A stretch of 7,207 nt of DNA, taken from the NCBI GenBank assembly GCA_937872275.1, contig CALMSE010000095.1, positions 1 to 7,207 of the forward strand. Reading direction: 5' to 3'. Position numbers and translations under genes: made by a program. The notes beneath the pieces were generated by a model. That model saw only the letters and a program-made list of their open reading frames with translations, made no database searches and was not told where the DNA came from. Source of the DNA: an uncultured Leucobacter sp. (GTDB taxonomy: Bacteria; Actinomycetota; Actinomycetes; Actinomycetales; Microbacteriaceae). Shown here piece after piece: positions 1-4,949 of this stretch (its first letter is position 1; each line of letters opens with the position of its first letter).

Positions 1-621
1 CACCCTCGTGGCGATGATGATGTCGTTCCTGTCGGACTGGTCCCAGGTCGTGTCGATGATGCAGGTGATGATGACCAGCCGGTTCGGATCATGCGTCCAG
101 ATGTCCTGGGCCGCGATATCGACCTTCATGATCTCGCGCGACTCCTGCACCTGGAAGGTCTCGCCCAGGAAGGTGAGCGTGTCCCCCTCGTGCAGCGCCC
201 GGAACGAGTCTCCCGCGCAGCTCTGGCTCTCGCAGGCGTGCGCGAGGATGTAACGCGTGCCGCCCGTCTCGGGGTATCCGTATGCGGGATCGACGATCTG
301 CCAGATGTACTGGCCCTCGTCCGGCGGATTCCAGACCTCGGAGTAGGGCATCTGCTGCACCGAGGTGATGTCGATCGCGGGGGCGGGAAGCGGTGCGGGT
401 TCCGGGGTCGGCGCCGGCTCGGGGCTCGGTGCCGGCGTGCGCGTCGCCGTCGGGGCGGGCTTCGAGACGGGCTCCTCCGGCGTCGGGCTCAGCACCCCCG
501 TCGCCAGGACGGTCACCACGCCCGCGATGACGAGCACGACCGCCCCGCCACCGGCGATCCACCACCAGCGCCGCTTCGAGGCGGGCGCGCCCGGCGCCTC
601 CTCGTCCGTTTCGAGCGTCAT
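1..621 (-). CDS. Membrane-anchored sortase, 3' end outside window
   Basis: Sortases are extracytoplasmic cysteine transpeptidases that attach proteins to the cell wall or polymerise pilins. The visible 207 residues have a short acidic cytoplasmic start, basic residues KRR (16-18), one membrane segment (about 19-44), a Pro/Glu/Thr-rich linker (about 45-82) and then a sortase beta-barrel. The candidate catalytic triad is His128 (in YILAHAC), Cys187 (in LVIITC, matching the family TLxTC motif) and Arg198, just before the strand DIIIATRV. The ATG at 621 is preceded by GAAGGGAAG at good spacing. The gene lies 73 nt downstream of a secreted-protein gene on the same strand, with a hairpin but no room for a clear promoter between them, so it is probably transcribed by read-through. 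Cys130 and Cys135 close to the catalytic His are unusual. The reading frame is open at the window edge, though the fold looks almost complete. The sortase call is fairly secure; the class (E/F-like) is a guess. Confidence 0.82.
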   Translation of the reverse strand, partial: MTLETDEEAPGAPASKRRWWWIAGGGAVVLVIAGVVTVLATGVLSPTPEEPVSKPAPTATRTPAPSPEPAPTPEPAPLPAPAIDITSVQQMPYSEVWNPPDEGQYIWQIVDPAYGYPETGGTRYILAHACESQSCAGDSFRALHEGDTLTFLGETFQVQESREIMKVDIAAQDIWTHDPNRLVIITCIIDTTWDQSDRNDIIIATRV

Positions 622-650
622 CCGCTTCCCTTCGAGTGAGTGAACGGCAA

Positions 651-678
651 AGCCTCCCGGAGTGTACTCCGGGAGGCT
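651..678 (-). terminator. Perfect 13-bp hairpin after secreted-protein gene
   Basis: Arms 651-663 and 666-678 are exact reverse complements around a 2-nt centre, so the real RNA loop would open the innermost pairs. On the minus strand the hairpin starts 17 nt after the secreted-protein stop codon and is followed only by CTTTGCC, a weak U tract. It is most likely an intrinsic terminator of the U-poor type reported in actinobacteria. It could instead be an attenuating or RNA-stabilising hairpin, because the sortase start codon is only 29 nt further on. Confidence 0.7.
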
Positions 679-694
679 GAGACCGTCGGTCGGG

Positions 695-1489
695 TTACTT
701 CGCGGCCGTCTGCACCGAGGTCGGGGGCGTCGGGGCCACCGGGGTCGTCGGCACGCAGCTGCCGGTGCCGAAGTGGTAGGTGTTGCCGGCGAAGCCCAGC
801 GACTCGACCACGGCACCCTCGGAGCCGGTGAAGCCGACGCCCAGGATCTCGTAGTAGAAGTCGTCGTCGACGTTGCTCTGCATGCCTCCGAGGAAATCGG
901 CCATCGTCAGCGTGCCGCCTCCGAACCAGCCGGAGGAGTCGGTGACGCTCAGGTCGGCGAGGTTGTACACGCCCGGGCCGAGGAGATCGGTGCGGACCGT
1001 GGTGAAGGCGGGCGTATGCGGTGCCGGCGCAAGGCCGTCGTACTCGAAGATCGGGAGCTGCAGGGTGACGCTGCCCTCGATGACGATGATCGAGGTCGAC
1101 TCGATCAGCGCCTGGACCGCGGCGACCGTGTCGTCACCGCCATAGGCTCCGAGACCGGCGAAGGGGCGCCCGTCGATCGGGAAGCCCTTCAGCACCTGCA
1201 CGACGGAGACGCCGGGGTTCTGGCTCGTCTGCGCCAGCGTGGTGATCGTGCACTCCTGGAAGGTGACGCTGCTCTCGAGCGGGAACGCGGGATCGTAGTT
1301 CGAGCCGATGTGCCACTGGTCGTAGTTCCAGCCCGCGCTCGACTCATCGCCGTTCTCGTAGTTGATGACATCGCCCGGGCCGACCGGGATGTCGGCGGCG
1401 AACGCCGGCGCCACCGCGCCGAAGGTCAGTGCGAACGCCGAAGCAGCCGCGAGGCCGACCTTCAACGACAGTCGTGCAGTCTTCTGCAT
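695..1489 (-). CDS. Secreted protein of unknown function
   Basis: The 264-residue product has a textbook Sec signal peptide: basic start (MQKTARLSLK), hydrophobic stretch (about 11-28) and a signal peptidase I site after AFA (residues 29-31). The mature protein is acidic, rich in Gly, Ser, Thr and Val, and probably mostly beta. It has just two cysteines (80 and 245), which could form a disulfide outside the cell. The C-terminus is a Pro/Thr-rich tail ending in TAAK, with no LPxTG-like motif, no membrane segment and no basic tail, so it does not look like a normal sortase substrate despite the sortase gene downstream. I chose the ATG at 1489 because the signal peptide begins there and GGGGGAAAG lies at correct spacing; an in-frame start at 1597 would bury the signal and overlap the promoter. 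I do not recognise the family. An envelope or matrix role is inference. Confidence 0.85.
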   Translation of the reverse strand: MQKTARLSLKVGLAAASAFALTFGAVAPAFAADIPVGPGDVINYENGDESSAGWNYDQWHIGSNYDPAFPLESSVTFQECTITTLAQTSQNPGVSVVQVLKGFPIDGRPFAGLGAYGGDDTVAAVQALIESTSIIVIEGSVTLQLPIFEYDGLAPAPHTPAFTTVRTDLLGPGVYNLADLSVTDSSGWFGGGTLTMADFLGGMQSNVDDDFYYEILGVGFTGSEGAVVESLGFAGNTYHFGTGSCVPTTPVAPTPPTSVQTAAK

Positions 1490-1490
1490 G

Positions 1491-1510
1491 AATCTTTCCC
1501 CCAAAAGATT
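1491..1510 (-). promoter_or_regulatory. Hairpin presenting the Shine-Dalgarno sequence of the secreted-protein gene
   Basis: In the mRNA, AATCTTT and AAAGATT can form a 7-bp stem around the 6-nt loop TGGGGG. The loop is the Shine-Dalgarno core, and the stem ends one nucleotide before the ATG. The structure could modulate ribosome access or hold the SD exposed. The fold is read directly from the sequence; a regulatory role is inference. Confidence 0.5.
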
Positions 1511-1581
1511 GGATTTTCGCGCTATCCCAACCTCTGGGTAGCCGAGCAGCAGCCGTCTCACCCCAGCCCCCGCTGCATTCC

Positions 1582-1610
1582 ACGCTAGACGACTCACAGA
1601 GAACTTTCAA
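1582..1610 (-). promoter_or_regulatory. Sigma-A-type promoter of the secreted-protein gene
   Basis: On the minus strand TTGAAA (1605-1610) is separated by exactly 17 nt from TAGCGT (1582-1587), fitting the actinobacterial housekeeping pattern TTGAnn-N17-TAnnnT. Transcription would start near 1575 and give a leader of about 85 nt. That leader can fold into small hairpins (CCCA/TGGG at 1526-1538, and the SD hairpin). It would drive the secreted-protein gene and, by read-through, the sortase gene. Confidence 0.62.
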
Positions 1611-1619
1611 CTTTCCGGT

Positions 1620-1664
1620 CGTGCGCCCCGCACGGCACCGCCGCTCCCCCGACCGGGGCCCGGT
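1620..1664 (-). terminator. GC-rich hairpins after the nucleosidase gene
   Basis: Directly after the nucleosidase stop codon lies ACCGGG-C-CCCGGT (1652-1664), followed by a second small dyad, CGTGC/GCACG (1620-1634). There is no U tract, so termination here is only a possibility. Its position, between that stop codon and the next promoter on the same strand, fits the role. Confidence 0.3.
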
Positions 1665-1665
1665 G

Positions 1666-2229
1666 TCAATCGAGCAGCCGGGGCAGCCGCTCTGCGACGA
1701 AGCGGAGCAGCTGATCGCTCTTCGAGACCGCGACGCCATCCCACTCCTCCATGGTGGTCGAACTGTCGGCGAAATCGGAGGGCGATTTGAACACCCGCAG
1801 CGGTACGCCGAGTCGACGGCATACGCTCGCGTAGGCGTAGCTCTCCATGTCGACGAGGGTCGCGCCGAGCCCGGCGATCCGCTCGCGCTGCGCGTCGTCG
1901 TGAACGAAGACATCGCCCGTCGCGATGACCGCCCCCTCGGCCACGAGCTCTCCAGCGAGCTCGAACCGGGGCGAGGGCAGGGAGAAGTCGTGCTGCACGA
2001 CGGCGGAGATCTGGTAGACCGCGTCGAGCCTCGGCCCCTCCGCCACAATGCCCGCAGTGCCGAGCACGACGACTCCGTCGAGGCCCTCCCCCTCGGCGGC
2101 GAGCGCGCGCGTGAGCTCGAGCGCCGCGTTCACCTTGCCGACCCCGGTGACGAGGTGCGGAACCCCCTCACGGGCGAATGCGGCGGCCTCGTCGTCGTGC
2201 GCGAACACCAGCAGCGTCTTCCCGGCCAC
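1666..2229 (-). CDS. Short-form 5'-methylthioadenosine/S-adenosylhomocysteine nucleosidase
   Basis: The protein is a PNP/UDP-phosphorylase-superfamily nucleosidase expected to hydrolyse the N-glycosidic bond of S-adenosylhomocysteine (and methylthioadenosine), releasing adenine and S-ribosylhomocysteine. Visible landmarks are an acidic AHDDE (10-14) where the family's N-terminal catalytic Glu lies, TGVGKVNAA (28-36), GTAG (57-60), VDMES with Glu129 (the family ME motif that binds the ribose) and SDFAD with Asp152 (the family general acid). At 187 residues it is clearly shorter than the roughly 230 of E. coli Pfs. I chose GTG at 2229 because AGAGGGG precedes it by five bases and the protein then begins with the first beta strand. 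The upstream ATG at 2289 has no SD and would add a polar 20-residue extension. LuxS, 2.2 kb away, uses the product, which supports the SAH role. Exact substrate preference cannot be read. Confidence 0.85.
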   Translation of the reverse strand: MAGKTLLVFAHDDEAAAFAREGVPHLVTGVGKVNAALELTRALAAEGEGLDGVVVLGTAGIVAEGPRLDAVYQISAVVQHDFSLPSPRFELAGELVAEGAVIATGDVFVHDDAQRERIAGLGATLVDMESYAYASVCRRLGVPLRVFKSPSDFADSSTTMEEWDGVAVSKSDQLLRFVAERLPRLLD

Positions 2230-2515
2230 GAAGACCCCTCTCGATCGATCGTCCGAACTCGGTACTGGATTTTCCGAGCGGTTACCCATATACTAATTGT
2301 TTGGGCCTGCGAACGGCGAGGCGCCCGAGGAGGGGCGCTCGACTTCCACAGATCGCACGGGCCCTCCGCGCTTCCGAGCGCCGGCCCCGCACAGCGGGGA
2401 AGAAACCGCAGGGTTCGCCCGCACGCTCTCCGAGCCTGCTCCGTGCGCGAAACGCGAACCCGCCGCATGCATGCGGCTGCGCGCCGACGCGCGCGAGCAA
2501 GTGAAGGACTCGATC
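2230..2515. promoter_or_regulatory. Divergent intergenic region between nucleosidase and small gene
   Basis: The 286 bases between the two divergent starts contain an AT-rich island around 2284-2302, rare in this sequence. There a plus-strand -10 candidate TATACT (2289-2294) overlaps a minus-strand candidate TAGTAT (2290-2295). Neither has a convincing -35: TGGATT at 2265-2270 is the best for the plus strand. Use of the plus promoter would give the small gene a leader of about 215 nt. The rest is GC-rich with no gene I can support, apart from the palindrome at 2462-2477. Confidence 0.4.
2462..2477. promoter_or_regulatory. Perfect 16-bp palindrome upstream of the small gene
   Basis: GCCGCATGCATGCGGC is fully self-complementary and ends 38 nt before the ATG at 2516. 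It could be an operator for a dimeric regulator or, in RNA, a 6-bp hairpin with a TGCA loop within the leader. No regulator gene is present in the window to pair with it. Confidence 0.45.
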
Positions 2516-2836
2516 ATGAACACGAACAATACGAACACGAACAATACGAACACGAACATCACCCGCACCACCGGCGCCGCTGCGCCCGGCGCCGTCACGA
2601 CGCCGCGCACGCCGTACCACGAGCTCGGCCACGGCAGCGGGCCTCGCGTGCCCGCCTGGGCCCGGCACCGCAGCGTCTACCGCTCCGCCGGCCGCACCCT
2701 CTACCTCGTCGAGACCGACCGCATCGACGCCGCCCGCCGCGACCTCGACGAGCTCGAGGGCCGAGGCTGGGATGTGCGGATCGAGCCCGCGGGCGGCACG
2801 ACGGCGAGCATCGCCCTCAGCCGCGCAGCGGCCTGA
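2516..2836 (+). CDS. Small protein of unknown function with Asn/Thr-repeat N-terminus
   Basis: The 106-residue product starts with a low-complexity Asn/Thr stretch (residues 2-14), followed by a flexible Thr/Ala/Pro/Gly region to about residue 45. A compact part (about 50-103) then has a strand (TLYLVET), an amphipathic helix (about 69-84, RIDAARRDLDELEGRG), a strand (WDVRIEP) and a final strand (TASIALS), suggesting a small alpha/beta fold. There is no signal peptide, membrane segment or cysteine, so it is probably cytosolic. The ATG at 2516 is chosen for the SD GAAGGA at 2502-2507; longer in-frame starts upstream read through non-coding-looking sequence. It is divergent from the nucleosidase and convergent with the glycosyltransferase. 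Codon pattern and SD support a real gene, but I do not recognise the family and assign no function. Confidence 0.7.
   Translation: MNTNNTNTNNTNTNITRTTGAAAPGAVTTPRTPYHELGHGSGPRVPAWARHRSVYRSAGRTLYLVETDRIDAARRDLDELEGRGWDVRIEPAGGTTASIALSRAAA
2519..2558 (+). repeat. In-frame 15-bp tandem repeat in the small gene
   Basis: AACACGAACAATACG occurs twice exactly (2519-2533, 2534-2548) and is followed by a partial third copy (2549-2558). It encodes NTNNT units right after the start codon. The stretch is much richer in A than its surroundings, so it may keep the mRNA start unfolded. Copy number could change by slippage without changing frame. Confidence 0.85.
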
Positions 2837-2905
2837 CGACACAGCCGCGCAGCGGCCTGACGACGCAGCCGCGCAGCGGCCTGAGATCAACCGCGCCGCG
2901 GTCTG
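2819..2905. repeat. 24-bp tandem repeats with hairpins between convergent genes
   Basis: AGCCGCGCAGCGGCCTGA recurs with a 24-bp period at 2819, 2843 and 2867. The first two units continue with CGACAC and CGACGC. A degenerate fourth dyad, ACCGC-GCC-GCGGT, follows at about 2890-2902. Each main unit holds the hairpin GCCGC-GCA-GCGGC. The first unit is the end of the small gene, coding SRAAA plus stop, so the array copies the gene's stop codon twice more in frame. The fourth dyad lies inside the 3' end of the glycosyltransferase gene. The array may act as a two-way terminator or RNA 3'-end stabiliser, though no U tract is present. Confidence 0.8.
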
Positions 2906-4287
2906 AGGCTCGCATAGCCCGTCTGGGTGCGGTACGCCTCCACGTCGGCGGCGGGCTGCTTCGGCAGCTTGCCGGCCAGCACCCTCACGGGCACGCTGGC
3001 GGTGCCGGCCTCGTCGCTGCGCACCGTCCAGAGGTCCACGATCTCGTCGCCGAAGCCGGCGATCGCCTCGCGCGGCACGAGGAAGCGGGAGCGCGGCGCT
3101 CCGGAGCCGTCGGTGCCGATCGGTCGCGCCGCGATCGCGAGCCTCCGCGCGGAGACCCTGCCGACCAGGTGCAGCGAGAGCGGCAGCGGATCCCTCTCCT
3201 CCGTCGAGACGAGCAACTCGAGCGCACCGCGCCTCCCCAGCAGCCCGCGCTTCTCGCGCGCGCCCTGCAGGGTCGAGCGGTGCCGCAGCCCTTCGCGCGC
3301 GGTCACGAAGGCGTCGACGGCCCGGGCGTCGCCCGCGCGCAGCAGCGCCATCAGCCGGGCCTCGTCGGGTCGGCCGATCGCCGCGTCGTACGCCTCGGGC
3401 AGCAGGTCCTGCAGCAGCTGCTGGTGCAGCCGCACCCATTCCTCGCGCTCGTCCGGCTCCATGCGCGACCACCACTTGGGCGTGTAGAACTTCAGTCCTT
3501 TGCGCGAGAAGAACTCGTATACGAGCGCGTCGGCCTCGGCCGCGTCGGCCACGGCGCCGCCGCCGGTCGCGCCGCGCAGCGTCTCGCAGATCGTGCGCAC
3601 CGAGCCCACGTACCCGGCCGGCTCGATCCGCCCCGCCGAGATGTTGCCCCCGTCCTCGCGCTCGGCGATGAAGTACAGCGGTTTCGGCGCGCAGAACTCG
3701 AGCCGGTTCGCGAGCACGTAGAGGCGCGCCATGAGGATGCCGTCCTCCAGTCGCACCTTCCCCTCCGGGAAGCGCAGGCCGTGCCGTTCGATGAGCTCGC
3801 GGCGGATGAGCTTCTGCGGAGAGACGGTCTCCATCGCCCGCGACACCGAGATGGGTCCGTGCGGATGCTTGTCGAAGAGCGGCTGCACCCGCCGCCCGCC
3901 GACGCCCTTCATCCGCGGCAGCACGACTTCGGCGCCGGTGCGATCCGCCATCTCGACCATCAGCCGCAGCGCGTCGGGCGCCGCGGTGTCGTCGGAGTCC
4001 ATGAAGAAGACGTACTCGCCGCGGGCGAGCCCGAGCCCCCGGTTGCGGGGCATGCCGGGCCAGCCGCTGTTCGGCTGGTGGATCACCCGCAGCCGCGCGT
4101 CCACCTTCGCGAAGCGGTCGAGCTCCTTTCCCGAGCCGTCGGTCGAGCCGTCGTCGACGGCGATCACCTCGAGCTCGCCCTCGGCCAGATCCTGCGCGAG
4201 CAGCGACTCCATCGTGCCGCTGAGGTACGGCATCGAGTTGTAGACGGGCACGATCACACTCACTCGCGGGGCGCTCGGCTGCGGCAT
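2887..4287 (-). CDS. Family 2 glycosyltransferase, probable cell-wall or surface glycan
   Basis: The 466-residue protein begins with a GT-A domain: VSVIVPVYN (9-17), nucleotide-sugar-binding DDGSTDGS (45-52), a conserved NSGWPGMPRNRGL segment (73-85), metal-binding DSDD (97-100) and the acidic RLEDG (179-183) expected to hold the catalytic base. No membrane segment is seen, so it should act on the cytoplasmic side, moving sugar from a nucleotide donor to an acceptor. About 230 residues beyond the GT-A domain look like a helical linker and then a beta-rich module (about 365-466), an arrangement seen in teichoic-acid glycosyltransferases of the TarS/TarP kind; that resemblance is inference. The ATG at 4287 has SD GAGGA (4294-4298) and fits the first beta strand. 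The gene is divergent from luxS and convergent with the small gene, so it appears monocistronic. Donor and acceptor are unknown. Confidence 0.85.
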   Translation of the reverse strand: MPQPSAPRVSVIVPVYNSMPYLSGTMESLLAQDLAEGELEVIAVDDGSTDGSGKELDRFAKVDARLRVIHQPNSGWPGMPRNRGLGLARGEYVFFMDSDDTAAPDALRLMVEMADRTGAEVVLPRMKGVGGRRVQPLFDKHPHGPISVSRAMETVSPQKLIRRELIERHGLRFPEGKVRLEDGILMARLYVLANRLEFCAPKPLYFIAEREDGGNISAGRIEPAGYVGSVRTICETLRGATGGGAVADAAEADALVYEFFSRKGLKFYTPKWWSRMEPDEREEWVRLHQQLLQDLLPEAYDAAIGRPDEARLMALLRAGDARAVDAFVTAREGLRHRSTLQGAREKRGLLGRRGALELLVSTEERDPLPLSLHLVGRVSARRLAIAARPIGTDGSGAPRSRFLVPREAIAGFGDEIVDLWTVRSDEAGTASVPVRVLAGKLPKQPAADVEAYRTQTGYASLRPRRG

Positions 4288-4457
4288 CTCGGTTCCTCGT
4301 CTGCGGTCTCATGCGGAGCCACGGGGGCACCGGCGGTGTCTGGCGGCGCTGGTCGAGTCCGTGCTTCGCGATAGGCTGCACGGACAGCGTTCAAGCGCAA
4401 CATTAGCCCCACCGAGCGCGTTTCCGCGCGCAGCCGGAGTAGACACGGAGTGCCCCC
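4288..4457. promoter_or_regulatory. Divergent promoter region of glycosyltransferase and luxS
   Basis: The 170-bp spacer holds a plus-strand -10 candidate, TAGGCT (4372-4377), with no good -35, which would give luxS a leader of about 75 nt. On the minus strand, TTGAAC (4389-4394) is a possible -35, but the nearest -10-like TATCGC is at only 15 nt. I see no sequence resembling the SAH or SAM riboswitches I know. Confidence 0.35.
4357..4385. promoter_or_regulatory. 8-bp inverted repeat around the candidate luxS -10
   Basis: GTCCGTGC (4357-4364) and GCACGGAC (4378-4385) are exact reverse complements separated by 13 nt that include the candidate -10 TAGGCT. A dimeric repressor bound here would cover the promoter. 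A hairpin in a longer transcript is the alternative. Confidence 0.45.
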
Positions 4458-4949
4458 ATGAGCGACGTCGAACTTGCCGAGGTCGAGAGCTTCCAGCTCG
4501 ACCACACGAAGGTGCGCGCGCCCTACGTGCGCAGAATCGCCGTCGAGCACGGGCCGAAGGGCGACGCGATCACGAACTACGACATCCGCCTCGTGCAGCC
4601 CAACGAGGGCGAGATCCCCACCGCGGGCCTCCACACCATCGAGCACACGATCGCCGGGCTGCTGCGCACGCGCCTCGACGGCGTCATCGATATCTCGCCC
4701 TTCGGCTGCCGCACCGGCTTCCACCTCATCGTGTGGGGCGAGCCGTCGCCCGCGGAGGTGGGCGCGGCGGTCAAGGCCTCGCTCGCGGACATCGCCGAGC
4801 GGGTGACCTGGGAGGACGTGCCCGGCACCGACGCCGTGAGCTGCGGCAACTACCGCGACCACTCGCTGCACTCGGCGCGCGAGTGGTGCCGCCTGGTGCT
4901 CGAGCGGGGGATCAGCCTCGACCCGTTCGACCGCGCCGTGATCGCCTAG
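4458..4949 (+). CDS. luxS: S-ribosylhomocysteine lyase LuxS
   Basis: LuxS cleaves S-ribosylhomocysteine to homocysteine and 4,5-dihydroxy-2,3-pentanedione, the precursor of the signal AI-2, in the cytosol as a metal-dependent homodimer. The 163-residue length is normal for the family. The metal-binding signature HTIEH is at 59-63 (His59, His63, with Glu62 as catalytic base), the third metal ligand is Cys129 in SCGNYRDH, and the conserved active-site cysteine is Cys84 in FGCRTGF. All catalytic residues are intact. The ATG at 4458 has GGAG 7 nt upstream (4447-4450). The nucleosidase at 1666-2229 supplies the substrate, so together they recycle SAH to homocysteine. The stop codon overlaps that of the convergent CPBP protease gene. 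Whether AI-2 is used as a signal here or is only a by-product cannot be told. Confidence 0.97.
   Translation: MSDVELAEVESFQLDHTKVRAPYVRRIAVEHGPKGDAITNYDIRLVQPNEGEIPTAGLHTIEHTIAGLLRTRLDGVIDISPFGCRTGFHLIVWGEPSPAEVGAAVKASLADIAERVTWEDVPGTDAVSCGNYRDHSLHSAREWCRLVLERGISLDPFDRAVIA

Noticed and set aside
89..565. Minus-strand frame starting MVDRRWRGG inside the sortase gene
   Set aside because: It is the +1 shadow of the sortase frame, which alone has the membrane segment and the His, Cys and Arg motifs.
1490..1597. Longer secreted protein starting at 1597
   Set aside because: It would place a 36-residue non-hydrophobic extension before a perfect signal peptide and would overlap the promoter and leader.
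2230..2289. Longer nucleosidase starting at the ATG at 2289
   Set aside because: No SD precedes this ATG, it overlaps the -10 candidates, and the added 20 residues are polar and not expected in the family. The GTG at 2229 has a good SD.
2293..2610. Minus-strand frame encoding a strongly hydrophobic VFVLFVFVLFVF stretch
   Set aside because: The hydrophobic run is just the reverse complement of the AAC/ACG repeat of the small plus-strand gene; there is no SD or other support.
2819..2905. CRISPR-like array
   Set aside because: The units are directly abutting 24-bp tandem repeats without unique spacers and begin inside a coding sequence.
1621..4374. A plus-strand open frame of more than 900 codons
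   Set aside because: It runs antisense across the nucleosidase and glycosyltransferase genes, is dominated by Arg, His, Pro and Ala, and has no SD or domain signal. It is a by-product of GC-rich wobble positions.
2282..4381. A minus-strand open frame of about 700 codons across the glycosyltransferase and the small gene
   Set aside because: It is Arg/Ala-rich and out of frame with the clear GT-A motifs on the same strand, so it is a shadow.
4386..4457. SAH or SAM riboswitch in the luxS leader
   Set aside because: The leader is short, and I see only a 5-bp hairpin (GCGCG/CGCGC) and none of the conserved core of those riboswitches.
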